In this document: piece by piece, positions 1 through 9,002 of the stretch
Layout of the letters: each line of letters begins with the position of its first letter
How positions within the stretch are numbered: the stretch's first letter is position 1
NCBI RefSeq assembly: GCF_037138995.1
Contig: NZ_JBAXHI010000006.1
Location: 100,765-164,764 of the forward strand
DNA length: 64,000 bases
Direction of reading: 5' to 3'
Source: Chlorohelix sp037138995
GTDB lineage: Bacteria > Chloroflexota > Chloroflexia > Chloroheliales > Chloroheliaceae
Made by a program: the position numbers and the translations under genes
Notes under the pieces: model-generated
Told to the model about the DNA's origin: nothing
Seen by the model: the letters and a program-made list of their open reading frames with translations, nothing else
Database searches by the model: none

Positions 1-1375
1 CCGCTTCTTTGAGGTGATTACGAATGGAGTCGGCGCGTTTATAATCATGCGCTTGCCGCAAAGTTTCGCGCTCTTTTACTAGATTCGCTAATGTGGGTTC
101 AAGATTGGACAGGCTTAACGCCCTATTAAATTGCTCTTTCCAAATACCGCTCTTTAAATATTGTGCCAGCCCAAAGCCCAGCGTTTTGTCCCATTCCAGT
201 AACAGCCCTAAGCGGTTGGCAGAACTAAGACTCGAATCGCGCAACATTTGCCATACCACCGCCATAGCGCGTGGCATATTCAGGTCGTTTCTTAATGTGG
301 CGCGGAAAGCCTCGTTCCAATTGTTTCCCGCTTCGTGGTTGCTTAACCCCTCTGCTTGTTCCGCAAGGCGAACGGCAAGCCCACGCAAGCGATTTAAAGA
401 GGTTTGGGCGGCTCGCAAGGCGGAAAAAGTAAAGTTAATGCGGGCGCGGTAATGCGCGGTGGTGAAAAAGTAGCGCAACGCCAACGGTTCAAAACCACGC
501 GCCTCAATTTCAGACAGGGTGTAAGAGTTGCCGGTGGATTTAGCCATTTTCTGCCCGTCTGCGAGTAGGTGTTGCGAATGCGCCCAATAATTCACGAAGG
601 TAGCTCCAGTGAAAGCCTCGCTTTGCGCCAACTCGTCCTCATGATGTGGGAAGATATTATCCACTCCTCCAGTATGGATGTCGAAGCGTTTTCCCAAGTA
701 ACGCATTGCCATTGCGCTACATTCGATATGCCAACCGGGGAAGCCTTGCCCCCATGGGCTATCCCATGCCATCTCACGACCCGGTTCGGCTTTCTTCCAG
801 AGCGGGAAATCCTCTGGGTTGCGGCGCAACTTATCGGTTAAATCCTTTGCGCCTTCTAGCAATCCTTCCAACAAGTTACCGCTCAGTTTGCCGTAGGAAT
901 GATAACTCTTGATGTCAAAAAAGACATTCCCGTCCACTTCATAGGCATAGCCGCGGTTTACCAGACCTTGCACAATTTCAAGCATTTCCGGCACATGTTG
1001 GGTGGCGCGGGGGAAAATATCGGCGGGGATGATATTCAGCTTGCGTTCATCCTGCATAAACGCTTCGGTGTAAAAAGCGGCAATCTGGGCGCTGGATTTG
1101 CCTTCCTTGCGTGCTTGTGCAATCAGCTTATCCTCACCCCGATCTAGCATTTCGACACGCATATGCCCTACATCGGTAATATTCTTTACATGGGTAACTT
1201 TATAGCTCTCCATTATGAGGGCGCGTTTCAGCCAGTCCGCCATCGTAAAGGTACGCAGGTTGCCGATATGAATAAACCGATAAACTGTGGGACCACAACT
1301 ATATATTTTGAAATGTCCAGCTTCAAGCGGAACTAAATCTTCTTTTTGTCGGGTAAGTGTATTATAAAGTTTCAT
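1..1375 (-). CDS. cysS: Cysteine--tRNA ligase, C-terminal end off the window
   Basis: Class I aminoacyl-tRNA synthetase that charges tRNA-Cys in the cytoplasm. Reading down the minus strand from ATG at 1375, the protein begins MKLYNTLTRQ and shows CGPTVY near residue 27 (first zinc-binding Cys), the HIGH-type motif in FIHIGN, then WHIECSAM and the PHHEDE segment that supply the remaining zinc ligands, and the KMSKS-type loop as KMAKSTGN. About 458 residues are visible, so only a short C-terminal tail is missing. The mycothiol ligase MshC shares the fold but is shorter (about 410 residues). No partner gene is obvious: the next gene upstream on the same strand is a membrane glycosyltransferase 157 bases away. 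Confidence 0.95.
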   Translation of the reverse strand, partial: MKLYNTLTRQKEDLVPLEAGHFKIYSCGPTVYRFIHIGNLRTFTMADWLKRALIMESYKVTHVKNITDVGHMRVEMLDRGEDKLIAQARKEGKSSAQIAAFYTEAFMQDERKLNIIPADIFPRATQHVPEMLEIVQGLVNRGYAYEVDGNVFFDIKSYHSYGKLSGNLLEGLLEGAKDLTDKLRRNPEDFPLWKKAEPGREMAWDSPWGQGFPGWHIECSAMAMRYLGKRFDIHTGGVDNIFPHHEDELAQSEAFTGATFVNYWAHSQHLLADGQKMAKSTGNSYTLSEIEARGFEPLALRYFFTTAHYRARINFTFSALRAAQTSLNRLRGLAVRLAEQAEGLSNHEAGNNWNEAFRATLRNDLNMPRAMAVVWQMLRDSSLSSANRLGLLLEWDKTLGFGLAQYLKSGIWKEQFNRALSLSNLEPTLANLVKERETLRQAHDYKRADSIRNHLKEA

Positions 1376-1532
1376 GGTTTGCCGGAAAATGACCTCCGCA
1401 CCGTCAAATCGGGTAATTGAACAACTATTCAACAACAGGTATGATATGCGTCAGGTCGAGCTTTGTCAATTAATCACGAAGCTTATCCCCTTGCCGAATA
1501 TTAGGCTGGTTTAGGCTATTGCTGCACAGTTT

Positions 1533-3947
1533 TTACTTGCTGATGGTCACATCTAGCAGAATCAGGTTACCTTCCTCGATTCTCTCGGTGGTTGGTACTT
1601 CCGTAACCTCTAATCCTTTGAAATCGGAAGGACGATATAGCCCGATTTTGATTCGATACTTGCCGGGTGGCAAATCTGCGGAAATTGGCACACTCTGGTC
1701 GTCATCCAGAATTTCGCCGGGTTTCCAGTTAGAAGTGTGGGTTGCGCCGTAACGCGGTTCGGTATCGCGTTGGGCTACTTTCTGCCCATTTTGGTCGAGT
1801 AGATGAATAAAAACGGTATAATTTTCACTAATCGGCGTTTCACCTCGCCAGAAAACCGTTAACGGGATTTTGTTTTCACCCGCTTTTAGTTTGATTTCAG
1901 CCACAGTATCAAAGCCCAATAACCTGATTTTATCCCCAAAGAGCGCGCCGGATTGGTAACCAATAAAACGGATGCTGTTAAGAACGTCAATCTCGTTACT
2001 ATGAACTCGGTTAATGAAGATACTACCTATTCGGCTGAGGGTATCGGGAGTTATCAGACTTTTGGCAAAATCACCAAGCACGATAAAATCAGAGTTGGCG
2101 GCATTTTTATACCAATTTTCCTGTGCCTCATCGCTACCTCGTATTTTCTGAAGTTCGCTACGGGATTGTTTAGACTCGAAAAAAGTTTTTCGGAGAGCCT
2201 CGCCCAAGCTCAATTTATCCAATCCTAGCCCTATATGTTCGACATATCCCACGCCATCAACCGCATATCGGTTGTAACCGTCTAATTGTAAAGGTTTCCC
2301 CAAAATGAAATTGTAGCGGGTATCCAGTGCCATAACCGCTCCGTTAGGCAATTGCAACTTCTGAAAGTTGTCTGCCACCGCTCTTTGCAAATTCCATTCC
2401 GGTTTGCTTGGCTCTGCGTTTGACTGTAACAGCGATGGCGCTAATACAACCAGCAACGCAAGACCAATAGCTCCGCTCATTAGTGCGCTAAGCCTACTTC
2501 GCCACCATTCAACCCGCCAAAAATTGATGATACCCCCTGCCAGCAATGCCAATGGTAGTGCCATTTGATCGTAATAGTGAGGAAAGAAGAAGGCTTTCCC
2601 GGTGTAAAGATAAGTTGTAAAAATTGCCAGTAATACCACTGGAATCCAGCCTTGTCCGCCTTTCCCCGATACCCAGCGAATCACGATGGCAACTAATCCC
2701 AAACATGCTCCTAACAACGTAAAAGCAAGGTAAGGTCGCCCATACATATAATCTATTGCGCTGGTAGTAGTGAGGGAGGTAAACCCACTTGTAACGGCTA
2801 TATCATTGGCAGGTCGTAGCAGTTGCCATAGATATACTTGCTTGATAAAATCGCTTCCGCTAGTAAGTAGATAATAGCCGTTTACCAGCAAAAAAGCTAC
2901 TACTCCACCCAATGCGTAGAAGCCCAACGCTTGCCAGCGCCGCCAAATGACCAGCGTCAGACCTAACGCTACTATGAGCGTTAACGCGGGGACTTTAACC
3001 GAGAAAGCCAGTCCGGCAACGAACCCAACCAACGCGGGTGCGCCAAAGGCGTAGAGTCGCGAGCGTCCGTTTCGGTTGAAATCAAAATGGACAAACAAAC
3101 AAAGCGCTAGTACGCTGAAGAAATTTACCAGAGGTTCGAGCAATATCTGTTGCTCTGCCCGTATTGCGCCTCCGTCAATTGCCAAGGCTAAGGCTGCTAT
3201 CGCCCCGGCAACGGGTCCTGCCCACTTGCCGCCAATTCGCCGCCCCGTTAGATATACTAGTGCGATAGTGAGCAACGAAACCAGCGAAGTAAAAAGACGC
3301 ACCCGCAGGAAGTCATATAGGCTGCCCCATTCTGCCCCTTCTAGGCGTAGCGGCAAAGACCATAGCAGCGCCCCCCCAACGGGATGTCCAAAGAAGAAAT
3401 CATGATAAAGTTGCTTGCCGTGTGCCAACAACAAAGCGGTTTCGGCATGTACCCCTTCGTCATAATCGGTGCGTACTAGGTCGGTTGCCCCAATATCACG
3501 AGCGTCACCGATTCGGTAAACTGCTGCTACCGCCAGAATAGCCACCAGCGCGGCTATCCCTACCAACCGCCAGCTAAAATAGAGCCACTGTGGCAACCGG
3601 AATTCCAACCCGGCAATCCGTAATGTCGAATCTTGCTTATCGTTAGATTCGGCTATTTGGTAGGGAGTAAGTATGAACAGTAGAATTATTCCGATTATAA
3701 AGCTGAACCAAAGGGATTGAGGATTGCTGATGAGGAAGTTGCTAAACCCGGAGAGAATCCTATCTTCGGCAGGAATTAAGAGTTTGCCGTTCAGACTTCC
3801 CTTAATAAGTTGTACAAAGGGGAAAATACTAAGCCAGCCTAATGTGGCAAAACTTATCAGCACTATGCCAATACCACGTAATATCGCGGATGGGCGCAGA
3901 CGTAAAGCATTTTTCTGTCTCAGACTCTTTTTTTCTTCAAGCACCAA
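1533..3947 (-). CDS. GT39/PMT-type membrane glycosyltransferase with C-terminal beta-rich domain
   Basis: Predicted 804-residue multi-pass membrane protein of the GT-C superfamily, whose members move sugars from polyprenyl-phosphate donors on the outer face of the membrane. Two hydrophobic segments come first, then the extracytoplasmic loop with acidic pair D163-E164 in DYDEGVH, the usual place of the catalytic acid in PMT/ArnT proteins, followed by a run of helices to about residue 520. The last 150 or so residues are soluble and beta-rich with FIHLLDQNGQKVAQ and PGKYRIKIGLY, a module I know from other Chloroflexota GT39 proteins. The start is TTG at 3947, with AGGGAT seven bases upstream; GTG one codon later is the alternative. 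Substrate unknown. Confidence 0.8.
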   Translation of the reverse strand: MVLEEKKSLRQKNALRLRPSAILRGIGIVLISFATLGWLSIFPFVQLIKGSLNGKLLIPAEDRILSGFSNFLISNPQSLWFSFIIGIILLFILTPYQIAESNDKQDSTLRIAGLEFRLPQWLYFSWRLVGIAALVAILAVAAVYRIGDARDIGATDLVRTDYDEGVHAETALLLAHGKQLYHDFFFGHPVGGALLWSLPLRLEGAEWGSLYDFLRVRLFTSLVSLLTIALVYLTGRRIGGKWAGPVAGAIAALALAIDGGAIRAEQQILLEPLVNFFSVLALCLFVHFDFNRNGRSRLYAFGAPALVGFVAGLAFSVKVPALTLIVALGLTLVIWRRWQALGFYALGGVVAFLLVNGYYLLTSGSDFIKQVYLWQLLRPANDIAVTSGFTSLTTTSAIDYMYGRPYLAFTLLGACLGLVAIVIRWVSGKGGQGWIPVVLLAIFTTYLYTGKAFFFPHYYDQMALPLALLAGGIINFWRVEWWRSRLSALMSGAIGLALLVVLAPSLLQSNAEPSKPEWNLQRAVADNFQKLQLPNGAVMALDTRYNFILGKPLQLDGYNRYAVDGVGYVEHIGLGLDKLSLGEALRKTFFESKQSRSELQKIRGSDEAQENWYKNAANSDFIVLGDFAKSLITPDTLSRIGSIFINRVHSNEIDVLNSIRFIGYQSGALFGDKIRLLGFDTVAEIKLKAGENKIPLTVFWRGETPISENYTVFIHLLDQNGQKVAQRDTEPRYGATHTSNWKPGEILDDDQSVPISADLPPGKYRIKIGLYRPSDFKGLEVTEVPTTERIEEGNLILLDVTISK

Positions 3948-4081
3948 TTCTTTTATCCCTAACTAATCTTCGTTAAAAGCAAGGGGATTATATACCCGCT
4001 TTGGGCTTCTGTAAACTTCTTTTGCACCTTATTTCCTATAACAACGGTTATATTAGCCGATTTTTCACTCTCTGCAACCTT

Positions 4082-4103
4082 CGTATTAACTTCTACGTAT
4101 TAA
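4082..4103 (+). repeat. Two copies of CGTATTAA upstream of the stress-protein gene
   Basis: CGTATTAA occurs at 4082-4089 and again at 4096-4103, a 14-base period, in the 235-base gap between the divergent GT39 and universal-stress-protein genes. The sequence is visible; a regulatory role is a guess based only on position. Confidence 0.3.
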
Positions 4104-4182
4104 TATTTAAAAGGAAAGAAGGTGCAGTGACGTACCAATTTTTTGATTTTCTCTTGCACCGTTAAACCGGGAGGTGGATGAA

Positions 4183-5142
4183 ATGTTCAAGAAAATCTTG
4201 GTTCCGTTGGATGGCTCACCGCTTTCGGAAGATGTAATCCCGTTTGCCGCTACTCTTGCTTCCAGACTAAATGCCCAATTGTTGTTATTTAGAGTGTTGG
4301 AACGGGGGTTGTTGGAAAGAGATACTCACGACTCAGCCTTTGAAACCGAAACTCGTGAATACCTTGAGCTTATTAAGCAACGTCTGGTTAACGATTTCGG
4401 ATTTGATTCGGAGTTGGTGAAGTCGAAAATGGTTTCAGGTGAACCCGCTGAAGAAATAACCCTGCTATCCCATACCGAGAAATGCGACTTGATTGTGATG
4501 GCTTCTCATGGGCGCAGCGGTCTGTCGCGTTTAATCATGGATAGTGTTGCAGCAGAGGTGATAAGAAAAGCCCCTGTGCCGGTGATTATCCGCCATTCTC
4601 GCCTACAAGAAGAGTTTGCGGGAAATCCTTCGATAACGCCTATTGTAGTAACGCTGGATGGTACTCCTAACGCTGAGTCCTCGCTTGAGCCGGCTGTAGA
4701 GTTAGCCCAACAATATGGTTGTCCTCTGTTGCTATTGCGGGTGCTAAAGCCTTTTGTTCCGACAGATGAAATGGAGGAATGGTTCACCGAGAATGAGGAT
4801 AAGGGTCAGGATTACCTAGATTCTAATGCCTTTGAGTATTATCGCCTCAAAGCCACAAATTATTTGGAAAAAATCGCCGAACCGCTAAGAGCTAGACTGA
4901 CGCAATGTGATACTGCGCTGGTGGTAGGCGACCCTTCTGAAGAAATTACCAATTATGTGCGGGCAGTAGAGGCAAAGTTACTGGTCATTGCTACTCAAGG
5001 TCACGGTGATATATATATGTTTTTGCTTGGCAGTGTTGCCGATGAAGTATTCCAGCATTGCGATGTGCCGGTGATGTTGGTACATGTTGCAGCGCATTCG
5101 CATAACCTCAAATCTACAGAGGAAGCGGCAACTCCGGTATAA
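4183..5142 (+). CDS. Universal stress protein, tandem UspA domains
   Basis: About 319 residues made of two UspA-type alpha/beta domains. The first opens with KILVPLDGS and carries the nucleotide-binding stretch ASHGRSGLSRLIMDSVA; the second has TQGHGDIYMFLLGSVADEV. The GxxG-x9-G(S/T) pattern is partly kept in both, so ATP binding is plausible but unproven. The likely start is ATG at 4183, because GGGAGGT lies seven bases before it; a GTG at 4174 would place the ribosome site inside the gene. Transcribed alone, divergent from the GT39 gene, and closed by a hairpin shared with the convergent gene downstream. Tandem UspA proteins are usually cytoplasmic stress-response factors; the specific role here is unknown. 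Confidence 0.9.
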   Translation: MFKKILVPLDGSPLSEDVIPFAATLASRLNAQLLLFRVLERGLLERDTHDSAFETETREYLELIKQRLVNDFGFDSELVKSKMVSGEPAEEITLLSHTEKCDLIVMASHGRSGLSRLIMDSVAAEVIRKAPVPVIIRHSRLQEEFAGNPSITPIVVTLDGTPNAESSLEPAVELAQQYGCPLLLLRVLKPFVPTDEMEEWFTENEDKGQDYLDSNAFEYYRLKATNYLEKIAEPLRARLTQCDTALVVGDPSEEITNYVRAVEAKLLVIATQGHGDIYMFLLGSVADEVFQHCDVPVMLVHVAAHSHNLKSTEEAATPV

Positions 5143-5171
5143 CATAAAGCACACATGTCTTTGAATGACTC

Positions 5172-5212
5172 AAAAAGACCCTCGTCTTTATTTAGAGGCG
5201 AGAGTCTTTTTT
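5172..5212 (+). terminator. Intrinsic terminator, probably bidirectional
   Basis: Imperfect stem between AAAAAGACcCTCG and CGAGaGTCTTTTTT around a short AT-rich loop, with T-runs reading out on both strands. It lies 29 bases after the stress-protein stop and just beyond the stop of the convergent gene, so it can serve both. Confidence 0.8.
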
Positions 5213-5241
5213 GTGGTATTGACTTAACTTAATGAAATTAC

Positions 5242-7308
5242 TCAGCTTTTGTTATTCAGCCAAGGTATATTCTGACCACCGTAACGCCAGTAATAATAAT
5301 GTTGTCCCACATTGCCCATTTCAACCTGAAATGCAGCCGGATTAGAAGGGGTGTAGGTTAAAGTGCGACGTTGAAAAAGCTGTACCAATACTAATTGCTC
5401 AACCCCACTTACTTTAGTTTTAACCCATAGCGGTTCGCTTATGGGAAATCCCATCGCGGCAACCCAATCAAATAACTTTTCCTGTACCGCCTGACCATTC
5501 CGGTAAACAATTCCGCTCTGATTCAGGTAGTTCCAGAAAGGCGCGGCAATGTTACGCCCGGTTTCAGTAATATATGCAGCGTATGCGGCTGAAGGGCTAG
5601 AACATCTGACTACCATGCCGTCGTTGTTGAGGCAATCGTGGATAATTCTCGCGGTAAGGTTGGGATGTTTTTCAGACTGTCCGCTTTCCGGCACATAAAT
5701 TAGTTTTTTGAAAGATTCATAAGTAGGGGCATCCGCATTGTTATAATAATCGCCTGCCACCTGTACGGTATTGGGATAGCTACCTAGAAAAAAGCCATCC
5801 CCGTACTGTATTCTTCCCGAAACCATTTCGGTTACCAGCAATCCGCCTGTAAAGTAATAGAGGTCTGATGATAATTTGTTTGGGTCGTTTACCTCAATAC
5901 GCGCCTTGTCGTAATAACTTACCATGCGCTTACCTTCGGGTGCTTCGATATACTCTTCGGAGGTGGTGAACCAATTTTTAGGTCCCCATAACCATGACCG
6001 ATTGGTTAAGCCATCCATTAAAGGACCATCCGCTCGGCGTGTGTAGTCGTAAAGCGCGGCACTGTCTGTTTCGGCGCGATGCCCCCAAGCCTTTCCCTTA
6101 GATACAGTTTGCGCCAGTAGTGTTTCCCCATAGCATAGATTTCCATTGCATTCTGACCAAAGCGCTCTGCTTTCTCCATCCGGCGCAATGAATAAAAGGG
6201 GATTATAAGAACTACCCGCCGTATAAGAGATATTAACTGGAGAACTCCAGCCGTTATCTCCGCGCCTACTCCACAAAATCTCCTGATTTTCAATTCTGAA
6301 ATTAAATATTCTTGTGCCAATTCCGCTATTCCATACCAGTTCAATCCGGTTGTCGCTTACTGCCAGCGACGGTGAACTAACATTTCCGGCTACCATTTCT
6401 GCTGCGCTCAAGCTGTTCAATTTTCCCTGTTTGTAATAAAGGCGGTAGGGTATGCCAATATACTGCGGGTCGGGCGCAAACAATACATAAGCCAGATGCA
6501 AAGTTCCATCGGCTGTTACTATCGCTGTTAGCCCGCCCACAGTCCACGGATTAAAGGTGTCGTTGGTATAGCCGGATATACTGATAGGTGTACTCCAGTT
6601 ATTGCCTAGCCACTCACTCCCTAGCAATTCGCTGCGGTAGCTACCACCGGGTCCCGGTTCATGCCCTTGTTCCCATATGATGGTTAAATTCTGGATTCCG
6701 GTAGCCAGCAGATACGGTCTGAAACGCCCGTATCTTTCATCTCCCGGATCGGGAAGGTAGGTTATGCGATTATCCAGCCCACGCACCGCGATTTTCATTT
6801 GTCCGCCCGCTTGCCAAGCAAATGCCAATCTGCCATCGGGCAACGCTGCTATATTCGGGCTACTTAGTGGAGTTGTACCGGGTACAAAAGTGCAATCGGG
6901 TTGAGTCCAGTCAAAGTTGCTCAATGAACGACTGGCATAACAAAGAGTTTGCAACTGAGTATAAAAAAGATGCAGCCGATTATTGCCCGTAGTAGCAGCA
7001 AGCCGTCCGTTTATCTGTTGCACAAATTCATAATCTAGCGGCGTTGCTTTGGCGGTTTGTACTTTGCCGTTGGCATATACCACCTCTTCCAGTTTTGAAT
7101 TTAGATTTATCCAGATTATATGAATTGCGCCATTGGCATCCGTCACTGCTACCGAATCGTGACCGTTTCCAAGCTTTACAAAAGGGGCAACTGCGTTGTA
7201 GTCTGCTGCTTGCGCTGTGAAGCTCGTTAGAAACAAGCTTTCTAGTATTAGGGGAATTATTAAAATAATGGCTGGAACTACCGTTTTTGATTTTGTTCTG
7301 CTCAACAT
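5242..7308 (-). CDS. Exported protein with propeller-like body and Chloroflexota C-terminal module
   Basis: A 688-residue protein of unknown function. It starts with a basic N-terminus and a hydrophobic stretch ending LTSFTAQAA, a likely Sec signal peptide. Residues about 40-400 hold repeated short strands with aromatic/Gly/Asp patterns (for example HIIWINLNS, FAWQAGG, HLAYVLF), resembling BNR/sialidase-type beta-propellers without clear Asp boxes. The C-terminal 250 residues contain FPISEPLW, QLFQRRTLTYTP and GNVGQHYYYWRYG, a module I recognise from many secreted Chloroflexota proteins of unknown role. It is convergent with the stress-protein gene and not in an obvious operon. Catalytic activity cannot be claimed. 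Confidence 0.75.
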   Translation of the reverse strand: MLSRTKSKTVVPAIILIIPLILESLFLTSFTAQAADYNAVAPFVKLGNGHDSVAVTDANGAIHIIWINLNSKLEEVVYANGKVQTAKATPLDYEFVQQINGRLAATTGNNRLHLFYTQLQTLCYASRSLSNFDWTQPDCTFVPGTTPLSSPNIAALPDGRLAFAWQAGGQMKIAVRGLDNRITYLPDPGDERYGRFRPYLLATGIQNLTIIWEQGHEPGPGGSYRSELLGSEWLGNNWSTPISISGYTNDTFNPWTVGGLTAIVTADGTLHLAYVLFAPDPQYIGIPYRLYYKQGKLNSLSAAEMVAGNVSSPSLAVSDNRIELVWNSGIGTRIFNFRIENQEILWSRRGDNGWSSPVNISYTAGSSYNPLLFIAPDGESRALWSECNGNLCYGETLLAQTVSKGKAWGHRAETDSAALYDYTRRADGPLMDGLTNRSWLWGPKNWFTTSEEYIEAPEGKRMVSYYDKARIEVNDPNKLSSDLYYFTGGLLVTEMVSGRIQYGDGFFLGSYPNTVQVAGDYYNNADAPTYESFKKLIYVPESGQSEKHPNLTARIIHDCLNNDGMVVRCSSPSAAYAAYITETGRNIAAPFWNYLNQSGIVYRNGQAVQEKLFDWVAAMGFPISEPLWVKTKVSGVEQLVLVQLFQRRTLTYTPSNPAAFQVEMGNVGQHYYYWRYGGQNIPWLNNKS

Positions 7309-7457
7309 ATTAAGTTTTCTCGCTTTCTGCTATCCACATTTCCTGCCCTATATAGATTTAACGAAGCAATTAGCCTAATGTTGCTGTGTAGCTGAACAAA
7401 TCCGGCGCATACTAGGAAACACGCCGGAGTTTCTAATGAATTGGATTTTCTGCGGGT

Positions 7458-7817
7458 TTAACGTAGTGAGAAGAAAGCCACCACCCCAGAGGTTGTAACT
7501 GCCATAAGGGTTTTGAGCTTAGATTTGGAACGTGGGAAGGATAATCCAAATAGAGCTACATCGGTAAGTGCATTGAACGCTAGAATTTGCCTCCATTGCT
7601 GCGATGCTTCTGGTTTGGCACGATTCAGCAATATGCCTGCACCCATCGAAATATCGCGCATACCCAGCAACCTGATAATCAAGCGGCTTTCCATGCTCTC
7701 AGAAAGATTAAGACCCGCCATTTTGTTCATAAAGCCGGGCAATAGCGCGAACATACCACCGAGACCTACCGCTGCTATACCTAATCCAGTCGTTATTTGT
7801 TCCTCAGTAAGTTCCAT
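7458..7817 (-). CDS. Small membrane protein of unknown function
   Basis: A 119-residue protein with three to four hydrophobic helices, including TGLGIAAVGLGGMFALLPGF near the N-terminus and FNALTDVALFGLSF towards the C-terminus. The chosen ATG at 7817 (MELTEEQ) has GGAGGGGG six bases upstream on the minus strand; an in-frame start ten codons earlier would bury this site. The layout (LLGMRDISMGAGILL in the middle) resembles small four-helix membrane families such as DUF4267, but I cannot assign it firmly. It lies 96 bases downstream of the zinc-ribbon membrane protein on the same strand and may be co-transcribed with it. Confidence 0.65.
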   Translation of the reverse strand: MELTEEQITTGLGIAAVGLGGMFALLPGFMNKMAGLNLSESMESRLIIRLLGMRDISMGAGILLNRAKPEASQQWRQILAFNALTDVALFGLSFPRSKSKLKTLMAVTTSGVVAFFSLR

Positions 7818-7913
7818 TTTCCCCCTCCAAAATGATGGTTTTGCCACTAAAGACTATTATTTAACGAGTATAGGCATATGTGTTCAGGTGTGTAAACTTT
7901 CTATTCAAGTAAG

Positions 7914-8684
7914 CTACCGCTCACTTTTGAAAGGTCGAGTATAAAGGCGAGGTCCGCCACTGCTAAGATATGCAACTGTAAGACCTAGCGTTGTACCGGT
8001 CAGAACGAAAAGAAGTACCAGCGGTTCATTGACTAACAAATCAAACAACGGTTGAATAATATAATTGGTGAAATAGGGTAACGGGTCTATATATGCCAGC
8101 GCATGTCCATCAGGTCGAGCAATATCCAGCGCGAGGTTTACAAAGCTGATTTGATTGATATAGTTGGTTATCAACAGGCTTAAGGCAGTGTAACCCATAG
8201 CTATCCAAAGCTGTGCCGTGCTGTCGTGACGGTCTGAACCGAAATAGATAGCTTTACCGATTACAAAGCCGGGTATAACCAGTAAATATGCCCCGATGTA
8301 ACCCCAGACTGCCTCAAATGTTTCGGAGCGGTTTAACCAGATAAGCGTACCAAGCGCGGCGGTAGTTATAATAAAGGCAATCAAGCCCCAAACTGATGCC
8401 ATAATCAAGTCTCCGCCGGAGGTTTGTTTATTAACCTCTATCTGCATCCGCTCTAGGCAATCAGGGCATACTACTAGTGATGTGTCGTAACTCCACCGAC
8501 TTTTAGAGGTAACGGTTAATTCTTCTACAGGCGTAGGAGTTTTGCACATAGCGCAGGCAAGTACCGTCTCACCGCGTTCTCCGGTACTGGTGTATAGGGG
8601 CAGTATTTTTGCTTCCACCGACTCGCTCTGCCCATCGGTGGGGCTAAATGGCTTGCTATCCGATTGGTTAGGTTTTTCTGCCAT
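7914..8684 (-). CDS. Membrane protein with N-terminal zinc-ribbon-like domain
   Basis: A 256-residue protein. The cytoplasmic-looking N-terminus has two CxxC knuckles, C44/C47 and C73/C76, suggesting a zinc ribbon. Four or five hydrophobic helices follow (around residues 97-118, 125-150, 155-175 and 218-243). The start is well supported: AAAGGAGGT sits seven bases before ATG at 8684, and a TATAAT box lies about 30 bases further up. I do not recognise the family. A zinc ribbon plus a membrane bundle could be a sensor or a membrane-complex subunit, but that is speculation. Confidence 0.7.
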   Translation of the reverse strand: MAEKPNQSDSKPFSPTDGQSESVEAKILPLYTSTGERGETVLACAMCKTPTPVEELTVTSKSRWSYDTSLVVCPDCLERMQIEVNKQTSGGDLIMASVWGLIAFIITTAALGTLIWLNRSETFEAVWGYIGAYLLVIPGFVIGKAIYFGSDRHDSTAQLWIAMGYTALSLLITNYINQISFVNLALDIARPDGHALAYIDPLPYFTNYIIQPLFDLLVNEPLVLLFVLTGTTLGLTVAYLSSGGPRLYTRPFKSER

Positions 8685-8710
8685 GCCCGTTACCTCCTTT
8701 TAACTGTTTT

Positions 8711-8739
8711 ATTATAGCATGTGCTACAATATTACAAAC
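8711..8739 (-). promoter_or_regulatory. Putative promoter of the zinc-ribbon membrane protein
   Basis: Minus-strand TATAAT at 8711-8716. A -35 candidate TTGTAA lies 15 bases upstream, with the weaker GTTTGT at 17. The predicted start site is about 20 bases before the coding start, leaving room for the ribosome site. Confidence 0.45.
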
Positions 8740-8954
8740 TTATATTAGCAATGCTATATTGTGGAAGGTTCTGGCGCGGTGGGCATGGTAGCCTTACTGG
8801 CTGGTAAAATCCTGATGTAAAACCTTGGGAAGTATAAACCTAAAGTTATAGATTTTGTAATCGAGCGCAATAAAGGGTTAGAACAACTTACTCTGTTTCT
8901 TTACCAAAGCCCAATTTATGCGGTAAAATCAGTAAAATTATTTTTCTCAGCGAG

Positions 8955-8989
8955 GACGCGAGATGTCGCGTCTTTTTTTATTTTTTTTT
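8955..8989 (+). terminator. Terminator-like hairpin in the ppc leader, possible attenuator
   Basis: GACGCGA (8955-8961), four-base loop, TCGCGTC (8966-8972): a perfect 7-bp stem followed at once by a run of 16 T broken by one A. It ends just before GGGGAG, the ppc ribosome site. No plus-strand gene precedes it within the window, so its natural target would be the ppc transcript itself. Confidence 0.7.
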
Positions 8990-9002
8990 GGGGAGCAGTT
9001 TT

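Larger units (their letters stand above)
8685..9002. other. 318-base divergent intergenic region
   Basis: No convincing gene. It holds the leftward promoter for the zinc-ribbon protein, a possible rightward promoter for ppc (TTTACC at 8900-8905, 18-base spacer, TAAAAT at 8924-8929) and a terminator-like hairpin at 8955-8989 directly in front of ppc. Nothing else is recognisable. Confidence 0.6.

Noticed and set aside
1..1375. MshC-like cysteine ligase instead of cysS
   Set aside because: The visible chain is already about 458 residues, longer than MshC, and shows normal CysRS motifs throughout.
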